Source: Ruminiclostridium sp. | GTDB taxonomy: Bacteria; Bacillota; Clostridia; DSM-8532 | DNA length: 9,517 bases | NCBI GenBank assembly: GCA_003535195.1 | Contig: DOHN01000209.1 | Location: 1 to 9,517 of the forward strand | Direction: 5' to 3' | Part shown: in pieces, positions 1-5,621 of the stretch | Numbering within the stretch: position 1 is the stretch's first letter | Layout: each line of letters starts with the position of its first letter | Program-made: the position numbers and the translations under genes | Notes under the pieces: generated by a model | Told to the model about the DNA's origin: nothing | Databases searched by the model: none | The model's input: only the letters and a program-made list of their open reading frames with translations

Positions 1-1
1 C

Positions 2-1753
2 TATGTTAAGGATATTTGGAAAATTGAGGAAACCTTTGCTGACTATATAGGAACTGATTTAAATGGTTCCGGCACTGCCATCCAACCTGCCCTTCAATAT
101 GCAAAGCAGCAGAAGGAAGGCATTATGTCCATTTTGTATCTGGATGCAAAAGGAAAAGTGCTGTTCTCGGCGGGGGAAGATTATTTTTATGAACCTCTAA
201 TATTGAACTCCTATATAGAAGAGCTTAATAATGGCAAAGAAAGAGTGATTGGAAATTTGACGGGCAATTTGATGCCCTACGATAAATATGTAATACCCGT
301 CCTATATGGCATCAGGAATCAGGGGGAGCTCTCAGGTATGGTGGCCGCTTTTGTGGATGCTGAAAAGCTGGCCTACAACATGCCCAACATCAATCTTTAC
401 AGAAGTTTTTTGCTGTTGGACCGCGATGGTATGATTGTCTGCTCCAGTAAATTTAAAGACCATATTAAAAACCAGAGCAGTCTCACCGATAATACCGGCG
501 TTGCGAAAGCCCTTAGCGGGTCGGTGGAAAAAACGGTAAAAGAAAAAAGTGTTTTTGATGATTCAACCAATATTAGTGTCGATTACCCTATTTCTGAATT
601 TGGCTGGGCTATTAAGATATCCTCTCCTCTTGGCAGGGTTCAATCCTTCCATACTTTTCTTGCGATACAGAGCTTTTCTTTGCTGATTGCTACATTTATT
701 TTAGCGATTCTCGTGCACGTACTTTGGGTTAAAAAATTTCTCAAATCTACTTTTGCCGTTAAACTTGCAGCTACGAGAATTATGGAGGGAGATTATTCGG
801 CCAGAACCGATATCAGGAGCGAGGACGATATCGGACTGATTGCTACCGCCTTTGATAAAATGGCGGAAAGCGTTGAACGATGGACTGCCGCCAAGACGCT
901 GCTTTTTACGAATATTTCCCATGAGCTCAAAACACCTGTCAATGTAATTTATGCCTCCGTCCAGCTTATCGAAAGCTACAGGCATTCCCGGGATTTAACC
1001 CTGGAAACTTATCAGAATAAGGTCTCCAGACAGATGAAAATCATTCGTCAAAACTGTTACAGGATCATGCGCCTGACCAGCAACCTGATTGATATCGGCC
1101 GCCACGACAGCGGTTTTTTAAAGCCTAAAATGGAGAATTATGACATCGTGAAACTGGTTCGGGATATCAGTCTGTCTGTGGAAAGATATGTGGAAGCAAA
1201 AGAAATTGAGCTGATATTCCATTCTGAGCTGGAATCCCAAATAATGGCCTGCGACCCTGATATGATAGAACGCATTCTGCTGAATCTCATTTCCAATGCG
1301 GTTAAATTTACAGATAGAAATGGGATGATAACGGTCAGCATAGAAGACGACCAGGATAAAATCATTCTTTCAGTTCAGGATACCGGCATAGGTATTCCTC
1401 AGGATAAGCTGCAAAGTATTTTTGAGCGGTTCAAGCAGGTAGATGATCCTTATCACCTTAACCGGGATGGAAGCGGAATAGGCCTTTCTCTTGTCAATGC
1501 TTTTGTGGATGCGCACGGCGGAACCATTACGGTGGTTAGTGAAGAATCCAAGGGAACAACATTCCAAATCAGCTTTCCGATTCGTGTTCTTGGGAATTCT
1601 CCGGCCAATAAGCAGGAAGGCCCCATAAGCAAGATGCCTCTGGTGAGCCCGCCCAATTCTGTCAACCGTATCAATATCGAATTTTCAGATATTTATTCCT
1701 TATACGATGAGGAAATGATGCAGGAAGACGCTTGGAAAGGGGAAGCCTCCTGA
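2..1753 (+). CDS. Membrane sensor histidine kinase, 5'-truncated by the window edge
   Basis: The reading frame is open from base 2 with no stop, so the gene starts upstream; the ATG at 125 is internal. Numbering from the first visible codon (583 residues visible), residues 1 to about 215 look like an extracytoplasmic sensor domain. One hydrophobic membrane segment lies at about 217-245 and is followed by a HAMP-like linker with the sequence EDDIGLIATAFDKM. The dimerisation H-box is FTNISHELKTP, with the phospho-acceptor His at about 307. The ATP-binding domain shows an N-box (LNLISNAVKFT), a G1 box (DTGIGIP), an F-box (IFERFKQ) and a G2 box (GSGIGLSLV). The catalytic residues are present, so autophosphorylation of the His is expected. 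About 55 residues follow the ATPase domain and contain INIEFSDIYSLYDEE. No response regulator is visible, so the partner and signal are unknown. It ends at TGA, followed by a terminator. Confidence 0.93.
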   Translation, partial: YVKDIWKIEETFADYIGTDLNGSGTAIQPALQYAKQQKEGIMSILYLDAKGKVLFSAGEDYFYEPLILNSYIEELNNGKERVIGNLTGNLMPYDKYVIPVLYGIRNQGELSGMVAAFVDAEKLAYNMPNINLYRSFLLLDRDGMIVCSSKFKDHIKNQSSLTDNTGVAKALSGSVEKTVKEKSVFDDSTNISVDYPISEFGWAIKISSPLGRVQSFHTFLAIQSFSLLIATFILAILVHVLWVKKFLKSTFAVKLAATRIMEGDYSARTDIRSEDDIGLIATAFDKMAESVERWTAAKTLLFTNISHELKTPVNVIYASVQLIESYRHSRDLTLETYQNKVSRQMKIIRQNCYRIMRLTSNLIDIGRHDSGFLKPKMENYDIVKLVRDISLSVERYVEAKEIELIFHSELESQIMACDPDMIERILLNLISNAVKFTDRNGMITVSIEDDQDKIILSVQDTGIGIPQDKLQSIFERFKQVDDPYHLNRDGSGIGLSLVNAFVDAHGGTITVVSEESKGTTFQISFPIRVLGNSPANKQEGPISKMPLVSPPNSVNRINIEFSDIYSLYDEEMMQEDAWKGEAS

Positions 1754-1785
1754 AAGACCAAGCCCGGCTAAAACTTTTTAAGCAT

Positions 1786-1839
1786 GAAAAAAGCCCCTGA
1801 CAGCTATTTTGATTACCTGCCAAGGGCTTTTGCTTTTTT
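1786..1839. terminator. Bidirectional intrinsic terminator after the histidine kinase
   Basis: A 15-base left arm (1789-1803) pairs with 1817-1831, with two mismatches on the plus strand. On the minus-strand RNA the same two positions become G-U pairs. T runs lie on both sides (gcttttttatt on plus; ttttttcat on minus). It can therefore end kinase transcription from the left. The wobble pattern suggests it originally served the minus-strand rubrerythrin gene whose relic begins 12 bases to the right. Confidence 0.8.
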
Positions 1840-1850
1840 ATTGAATATTA

Positions 1851-1910
1851 TTATTTATTGAAGTATCTCTTGAGGAGTCCCTGGAATGCGCAGCCATGGC
1901 GTGCTTCATT
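1851..1910 (-). pseudogene. C-terminal relic of a second rubrerythrin gene
   Basis: Read on the minus strand, these 60 bases encode NEARHGCAFQGLLKRYFNK followed by TAA. This lines up with the C-terminus of the intact rubrerythrin at 3079-3630 ([18 protein letters not shown]), including the metal-ligand motif EARH. A terminator follows at the expected distance. Upstream of the Asn codon the frame stays open for about 29 more codons, but the residues no longer resemble rubrerythrin, and the rubredoxin and ferritin-like domains are missing. The DNA has diverged clearly from the intact gene, which argues for an old paralogue that lost its body rather than a recent partial duplication. Alternatively the 19 codons could be the tail of a chimeric small ORF. 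Confidence 0.65.
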
Positions 1911-1968
1911 TTGAGACTTGAACTTAAAACGCTGTAAAGTCAACCATTTGAGAACAGTAGGTGAGCGT

Positions 1969-1990
1969 TTCCCTTCAATTTCCCTTGAGA
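1969..1990 (+). repeat. 22-bp direct repeat, left copy
   Basis: This 22-base stretch begins TTCCCTTCAA and ends TCCCTTGAGA. It recurs without mismatch at 2922-2943, 953 bases away. The matches stop at both ends (flanking t versus c on the left, a versus t on the right). The two copies bracket the AT-rich membrane protein gene. Confidence 0.85.
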
Positions 1991-2119
1991 AATACACTTT
2001 TTAAAGGGTTGAGATTTCAAGTTTTATTAGTCCCCTTGAGATTGTCCTTGAGAAAAGCCTTGAAACAAATATTTAAATCAACTTTCCACAGGAAGAGAAA
2101 TTGAAATCCTAACCTTGAA
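1983..2119 (+). repeat. Cluster of CCTTGAR heptamers
   Basis: CCTTGAG or CCTTGAA occurs at 1983-1989, 2034-2040, 2046-2052, 2058-2064 and 2113-2119, all in the same orientation, and again at 2936-2942 inside the right 22-bp repeat. Three copies between 2034 and 2064 have a 12-base period. The rest of 1911-2182 holds no recognisable gene. The cluster could be internal repeats of a small mobile element or simple sequence decay. Confidence 0.45.
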
Positions 2120-2182
2120 ATAATCAGGTAAAGTGGAAACAAAGTAGTCCAGGAACTCTTCAGAGGGGATCTTGGGAAGGGC

Positions 2183-2752
2183 CTATTTGAATATTAGCCT
2201 TACTTTTTTAGCCAGCTCAGGTACACTTCCCTTTGAGTATATAAATACTCTATAAATGTCACTTGAAATAGTCGAGAGGGAGTATATACTACCCATAATT
2301 AATAACTCTAAATTATTTATATGAGTACTTTCAGGGTATGCTGCAACATATAAGGCTAAAAGTGAAATAATAATAAGCACATAATTATTAGAGTATTTTT
2401 GCAGTTCTTGAATGTCTTTATAAACATCTTCTTTATTACGTAAATTAAATATCAGCTCAATTACAGAGTTAATAATAAAGGTTAATATGATAATCTCAAA
2501 AAGAATTAAAATAATCCAAAATAATCTATTTTCAGGAATTAGCAAGAAATCTAACTGTGAACTTATTGGTATAAACGTAAACAATACAACAAACGGCTGA
2601 TTGAAAATTCCGAACCAGACATGACCTTTCTTTTGCCCATTCCAAATGGGAATTACACCCTTAATAGCTATTTCAATAATTCCAATTAAACAAACAAAAA
2701 GGGCAACTATAAGATTTCCTAAGAATTCAAACCATTTTGTTACTAGTTTCAT
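2183..2752 (-). CDS. Orphan integral membrane protein, AT-rich, unknown function
   Basis: This is a 189-residue protein that I do not recognise. The ATG at 2752 was chosen because AAGAAGG lies 8 bases upstream; a longer TTG-started version from 2851 has no good ribosome binding site. Hydrophobic stretches at about residues 11-30, 77-102, 124-138 and 148-168, plus a weaker one at 46-64, predict four or five membrane helices. A charged loop (RNKEDVYKDIQELQKY) sits at about 105-120. The ending KKVRLIFK is basic. Base composition is clearly more AT-rich than in neighbouring genes, and the gene lies between two copies of a 22-bp repeat, so recent acquisition is plausible. After the TAG stop the same frame continues for 34 codons. 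It has its own probable promoter and no partner gene. Confidence 0.75.
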   Translation of the reverse strand: MKLVTKWFEFLGNLIVALFVCLIGIIEIAIKGVIPIWNGQKKGHVWFGIFNQPFVVLFTFIPISSQLDFLLIPENRLFWIILILFEIIILTFIINSVIELIFNLRNKEDVYKDIQELQKYSNNYVLIIISLLALYVAAYPESTHINNLELLIMGSIYSLSTISSDIYRVFIYSKGSVPELAKKVRLIFK

Positions 2753-2784
2753 GACATTTACCTTCTTAATAATTTTTTTATATA

Positions 2785-2813
2785 ATTTTATATTATTTTG
2801 TAAAACATAGCAA
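2785..2813 (-). promoter_or_regulatory. Probable sigmaA promoter of the orphan membrane protein gene
   Basis: On the minus strand, TTGCTA (2808-2813) and TAAAAT (2785-2790) are separated by exactly 17 bases, about 33 bases upstream of the chosen ATG. The AT-rich background makes chance matches easier, so confidence is moderate. Confidence 0.5.
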
Positions 2814-2884
2814 TTACCTATTAACTCTTGGGAAAAGAAAAATCCCCTCAATCTCTTATGGCTCTAGGGTTAGAAGGACTACCC

Positions 2885-2928
2885 AAGGGAAGGGGAGTTT
2901 TGCCCCCTAACTGACCAGTTCTTCCCTT
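2885..2928. repeat. Hairpin-rich inverted repeat next to the right direct repeat
   Basis: AAGGGAAG (2885-2892) and CTTCCCTT (2921-2928) are perfect inverted repeats. Between them sit two smaller potential hairpins: GGGG against CCCC (about 2892-2907), and AACT-GACC-AGTT (2909-2920), which abuts the right arm. Together they could fold as a three-way junction. The right arm overlaps the first bases of the 22-bp direct repeat. There is no T run, so it is not an obvious terminator. It resembles the palindromic end of a small repetitive element. The rest of 2753-3014 has no gene; two weak 5-bp hairpins lie at 2955-2984. Confidence 0.55.
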
Positions 2929-2943
2929 CAATTTCCCTTGAGA
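2922..2943 (+). repeat. 22-bp direct repeat, right copy
   Basis: Exact second copy of the repeat at 1969-1990, in the same orientation. It overlaps the right arm of the palindrome at 2885-2928, whereas the left copy lacks that palindrome. On the minus strand it lies upstream of the orphan membrane protein and downstream of rbr. Confidence 0.85.
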
Positions 2944-3014
2944 TTTTTAAAAAGCCATATTTGAGTATGGTTGAAACTACAACCAATCCTCAAAATAAAT
3001 ACATGGACAAAAAT

Positions 3015-3057
3015 ACAAAAACCCCTTGACAATAGGATGTTTCCTAATGTCAAGGGG
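3015..3057 (-). terminator. Intrinsic terminator of the perR-rbr operon
   Basis: A 10-bp stem (3022-3031 with 3048-3057, CCCCTTGACA against TGTCAAGGGG) continues after one mismatch into 5 more pairs (TAGGA with TCCTA) around a 4-base loop. On the minus strand it is followed by a T-rich tract (tttttgtattttt). It begins about 20 bases after the rbr stop. Confidence 0.9.
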
Positions 3058-3078
3058 CTTATTATGTTTTAATTTGGC

Positions 3079-3630
3079 TTATTTGAAGTATCTGTTTAAA
3101 AGACCCTCAAAAGCCTTCCCGTGTCTTGCTTCATCCTTGCACATCTCATGTACGGTATCATGAATGGCGTCGTAGTTAAGCTGTTTAGCTTTGGTTGCAA
3201 TATCCTTCTTGCCTTGGCAAGCACCGTGTTCGGCTTCTACTCTGGCTTTTAAGTTGGCTTCAGTGCTGGGCATTACGACTTCGCCAAGGAGCTCGGCAAA
3301 TTTTGCTGAATGTTCTGCTTCTTCAAAAGCAATTCTCTTATATGCTTCGGCAATTTCCGGGTAACCTTCTCTATCGGCCTGGCGGCTCATAGCCAGATAC
3401 ATACCGACCTCTGTACATTCACCGGTAAAATTGGCCCTGAGACCTTCCACTATTTCCGGATCCAAGCCCTGGGCAACACCTATTTTGTGCTCATCTGCCC
3501 ATGCCATTTCAGTGGTTTCAGCGGCTTCCTTGAATTTTTCCCTCGGAGCTTTACACTGAGGACATTTTTCCGGTGCCTCATCACCATAGTGAACATACCC
3601 ACATACTGAACAAACAAATTTCTTTAACAT
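3079..3630 (-). CDS. rbr: Rubrerythrin with N-terminal rubredoxin domain (reverse rubrerythrin)
   Basis: This cytoplasmic non-haem iron protein of 183 residues is expected to reduce hydrogen peroxide (and possibly oxygen) with electrons passed through rubredoxin. Residues 1-35 are the rubredoxin domain, with iron-binding CSVCGY (C7, C10) and CPQC (C23, C26). Residues 55-183 are a ferritin-like four-helix domain with candidate di-iron ligands in GECTEVG (E71, E74), EEAEH (103-107), EAEH (132-135) and DEARH (166-170). Having rubredoxin before the ferritin-like domain is the order seen in clostridial reverse rubrerythrins. The ATG is preceded by AGGAGG at a 7-base spacing. It lies 26 bases downstream of perR on the same strand and is probably co-transcribed and released from PerR repression under peroxide stress. 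Confidence 0.95.
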   Translation of the reverse strand: MLKKFVCSVCGYVHYGDEAPEKCPQCKAPREKFKEAAETTEMAWADEHKIGVAQGLDPEIVEGLRANFTGECTEVGMYLAMSRQADREGYPEIAEAYKRIAFEEAEHSAKFAELLGEVVMPSTEANLKARVEAEHGACQGKKDIATKAKQLNYDAIHDTVHEMCKDEARHGKAFEGLLNRYFK

Positions 3631-3656
3631 AAGAACGCCTCCTAAATATTATATCA

Positions 3657-4076
3657 TTATTTATTTGAATGCCTTTGGCATTTTTGACATTGATCGCATA
3701 AGCCTTTCGCGTAATATTCGATGGTTCGGACTTCAAATTTTTTAAGCCCCTCGATTTGAGATACATCAGTTTTTACAGGCAGATCCCAGATCTTCCCGCA
3801 GTGATCGCATCTGAAATGGCCATGTAAACTGATATCCGCATCATAATGGGCTTCCACATCATCTATCCCGAGTTTTTGAACCAATCCCTTTTGTAAAAAA
3901 AGATTAAAGGTATTGTAAACCGTGGTCCGGGATAATGTCGGGATTTCCTTTGAAAGCTCTTCATAAACCATGTCAACAGTGGGATGATTTTTCCGGGCCA
4001 GCATATATTCAAGAATCTTCAACCTGAGATAGGATGGTTTTATATCGCGCTGCTGAAGAGTTTCTATTATATTCAT
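3657..4076 (-). CDS. perR: Fur-family peroxide-responsive repressor PerR
   Basis: This is a 139-residue DNA-binding repressor. An N-terminal winged helix (about residues 5-75, with HPTVDMVYEEL and TLSRTTVYNTF) is followed by a dimerisation domain. Compared with Bacillus PerR, all five regulatory metal ligands are matched: H31, D79, H85, H87 and D98. The Asp at the D98 position is the usual sign of PerR rather than Fur. Structural zinc cysteines are C90, C93, C127 and C130; C133 is extra. The ATG at 4076 was chosen because AGGTG lies 7 bases upstream; a GTG five codons earlier is less likely. It is first in the operon with rbr and has two Per boxes over its own promoter, so autoregulation is expected. 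Peroxide sensing by iron-catalysed His oxidation is known for the family and is inferred here. Confidence 0.93.
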   Translation of the reverse strand: MNIIETLQQRDIKPSYLRLKILEYMLARKNHPTVDMVYEELSKEIPTLSRTTVYNTFNLFLQKGLVQKLGIDDVEAHYDADISLHGHFRCDHCGKIWDLPVKTDVSQIEGLKKFEVRTIEYYAKGLCDQCQKCQRHSNK

Positions 4077-4093
4077 CGGCCTGCACCTCACTT

Positions 4094-4125
4094 TTGTAAT
4101 TGTTACAACTTTGTAATGATTACAA
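4094..4125. promoter_or_regulatory. Two tandem Per-box operators upstream of perR
   Basis: TTGTAATGATTACAA (4111-4125) is a perfect 7-1-7 palindrome. TTGTAATTGTTACAA (4094-4108) is a 7-1-7 palindrome with one mismatched pair. They are 17 bases apart centre to centre and closely resemble the known Per/Fur-type box. The upstream box covers the predicted transcription start and the other lies in the leader, so binding should block initiation. Confidence 0.85.
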
Positions 4126-4129
4126 TAAC

Positions 4130-4158
4130 AATATACACAATAATTTGCTAAAAGTCAA
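4130..4158 (-). promoter_or_regulatory. SigmaA promoter of the perR-rbr operon
   Basis: On the minus strand, TTGACT (4153-4158) and TATATT (4130-4135) are separated by exactly 17 bases. The predicted start is near 4123, inside the palindromic operator, leaving a leader of about 47 bases before the perR ATG. Confidence 0.85.
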
Positions 4159-4281
4159 TACCCTTTTTTAAAAAACTTTGATCTCCGCCCACGCGCTTTA
4201 ATATCGCTCATGGGCACCAGTAGAGTAAAAAATTATAGAACTATTTCAAGGCCGGGAAAATTTCTTATTCTCATATAGCAT

Positions 4282-4310
4282 AAAAAAAAGCCCTCTCAAA
4301 TGAGAGGACC
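4282..4310 (-). terminator. Intrinsic terminator of the AbrB-family gene
   Basis: CCTCTC pairs with GAGAGG around a 4-base loop (4292-4307), and on the minus strand this is followed by an uninterrupted T run. It lies 15 bases past the stop of the AbrB-family gene. The stretch 4159-4281 between this and the perR promoter shows no gene. Confidence 0.88.
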
Positions 4311-4324
4311 GGAATATTTAAAAG

Positions 4325-4570
4325 TTATTTATTTTTAATGAGTTGCTCATAGCATTCGCCGCAGATATTCTTTCCTTTGTATACCCTAATATCGCTTGCG
4401 TTGTCGCAGAAGATGCAGGCCGGCTCGTACTTTTTAAGGACAATGGCCTTTTCGTCAGAATAGAATTCCAATCCGTCCCCTATTTCAATATCAAGAATAC
4501 GTCTTAACTCTATTGGTATAACAATTCTTCCCAATTGATCCAGGCTTCTGATCATTCCCGTAGATTTCAT
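4325..4570 (-). CDS. AbrB/SpoVT-family transcriptional regulator with C-terminal zinc-ribbon-like motif
   Basis: This is an 81-residue DNA-binding protein. Residues 1-48 form the swapped-hairpin AbrB domain, with the hallmark STGMIRSLDQLGRIVIPIEL at 3-20. AbrB proteins act as dimers or tetramers that repress stationary-phase, sporulation and biofilm genes; which targets apply here is unknown. The C-terminus carries CIFC (C52, C55) and CGEC (C70, C73), a likely zinc-binding pair of CxxC motifs in place of the Bacillus AbrB multimerisation region. The ATG at 4570 was preferred over a TTG at 4579 because GGGGG lies 9 bases upstream. It is a single-gene unit with its own terminator, divergent from the radical SAM gene. 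Confidence 0.9.
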   Translation of the reverse strand: MKSTGMIRSLDQLGRIVIPIELRRILDIEIGDGLEFYSDEKAIVLKKYEPACIFCDNASDIRVYKGKNICGECYEQLIKNK

Positions 4571-4658
4571 AAGATTCAACCCCCAATAAAAAGTATCTTT
4601 AGATATAGAGCTTCTATTTTTTTACATAATAGAATATAGATGTTCAATCATGCTGATA

Positions 4659-4693
4659 TTTTATCATAACAGAATGAATGGTACAATAGTCAA
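4659..4693. promoter_or_regulatory. Possible divergent promoter region
   Basis: On the plus strand, TACAAT (4682-4687) could be the -10 of the radical SAM gene, 17 bases after a weak -35 (TTTTAT, 4659-4664). On the minus strand, TTGACT (4688-4693) and TATGAT (4663-4668) could drive the AbrB-family gene, but with a long 19-base spacer. The two would overlap almost completely. Neither is strong. Confidence 0.35.
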
Positions 4694-4731
4694 TAGTTCC
4701 TATGAAATTTCTAAAAAAAGGGGAGTTGTCT

Positions 4732-5610
4732 TTGGTATGTAAAATTTGCCCAAGACAGTGCGGCGTTGATCGAAATAAAGGAGTGGGATTTTGCGGGCAG
4801 GGTGAGAAGCCTGCCGCGGCCAGAGCAGCTCTTCATTATTATGAAGAGCCTGTCATAAGCGGCTGCAAGGGCTCGGGAACAATCTTTTTTTCAGGCTGCA
4901 GCTTAAAATGCTGTTATTGTCAAAACTACCCTATCAGCCACGGCAATGCCGGCAAAACTATAACTGTTGAAAGGCTTTCGGAAATTTACCTGGAGCTTCA
5001 GGATCAGGGCGCCCACAATATTAATCTGGTGAATCCGACCATATTTACCCAACCGATTATAGAGAGCATCAGGGATGTAAAGCACCGGATGAAAATTCCC
5101 TTTATCTGGAACAGCAGCGGCTATGAACTTGCCGAAAGTCTCAGAATGCTGGAAGGATTAATTGAAGTATTCCTTCCGGATCTGAAATATGTCAGTCCAA
5201 AGCTGTCCGCTCTCTATTCGGGAGCGGCTGATTATTTTCAGTATGCCAGTCAGGCCGTTTTGGAAATGTACCGGCAGGCAGGAGGGGTGCGTTTAAATCA
5301 GGATGGAATGATAGAGAAAGGGTTGATCATCCGGCATCTTGTTCTGCCAAATTCAACCCATGACTCGATCAAAGTCCTTCAATGGATCAAGGATAATATT
5401 CCGGAAGACGCGTACATCAGTTTGATGAGCCAGTATACACCAATACCCCAAACCAGCGGGATGAAGTTTTTAAACAGGAGACTTTCCAGGCGTGAATACC
5501 ATCTTGTTGTTCAAAAACTTCAGGAACTGGATTTCAAAAACGGGTTTATCCAGAGCCTGGAATCAGCCTGCCCGGAGTATACGCCTGAATTTGACCTTTC
5601 GGGCCTGTAA
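4732..5610 (+). CDS. PflX-like radical SAM protein (COG1313 type)
   Basis: This is a radical S-adenosylmethionine iron-sulfur protein of about 292 residues, related to pyruvate formate-lyase activating enzymes; its substrate is not established. The N-terminus has CKICPRQCG (C3, C6, C10) and FCGQG (C21), probably another metal site. The SAM-cluster motif is GCSLKCCYC (C56, C60, C63), followed by QNYPIS. Further motifs are FLPDLKY and LVLPNSTHDS. The TTG at 4732 was chosen because AAGGGGAG ends 6 bases upstream and the conserved region then starts at once; the alternative ATG at 4702 adds 10 residues but has no ribosome binding site. It is monocistronic, convergent with asnA, with 5 bases between the stop codons. 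Confidence 0.87.
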   Translation: MVCKICPRQCGVDRNKGVGFCGQGEKPAAARAALHYYEEPVISGCKGSGTIFFSGCSLKCCYCQNYPISHGNAGKTITVERLSEIYLELQDQGAHNINLVNPTIFTQPIIESIRDVKHRMKIPFIWNSSGYELAESLRMLEGLIEVFLPDLKYVSPKLSALYSGAADYFQYASQAVLEMYRQAGGVRLNQDGMIEKGLIIRHLVLPNSTHDSIKVLQWIKDNIPEDAYISLMSQYTPIPQTSGMKFLNRRLSRREYHLVVQKLQELDFKNGFIQSLESACPEYTPEFDLSGL

Positions 5611-5621
5611 AAGGATTACAG
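5605..5621. other. Stem-loop containing both convergent stop codons
   Basis: CTGTAA-AAGGA-TTACAG is a perfect 6-bp hairpin with a 5-base loop. It contains the TAA of the radical SAM gene on plus and the TAA of asnA on minus. There is no T tract, so its role as a terminator is doubtful; no better terminator is visible between the two genes. Confidence 0.5.

Noticed and set aside
1983..2119. CCTTGAR copies as a CRISPR-like array
   Set aside because: The repeat is only 7 bases and spacing is irregular; no cas genes are present.
2852..2943. Minus-strand frame reading SQGKLKGRTGQLGG upstream of the membrane gene
   Set aside because: The frame is short, has no start codon with a ribosome binding site, ends before the gene's promoter, and overlaps the palindrome and direct repeat, so non-coding repeat DNA explains it better.
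4186..4220. Possible stem GCCCA...TGGGC between perR and the AbrB-family gene
   Set aside because: Only 5 pairs, no T run and no second copy in the window, so it is not distinguishable from chance.
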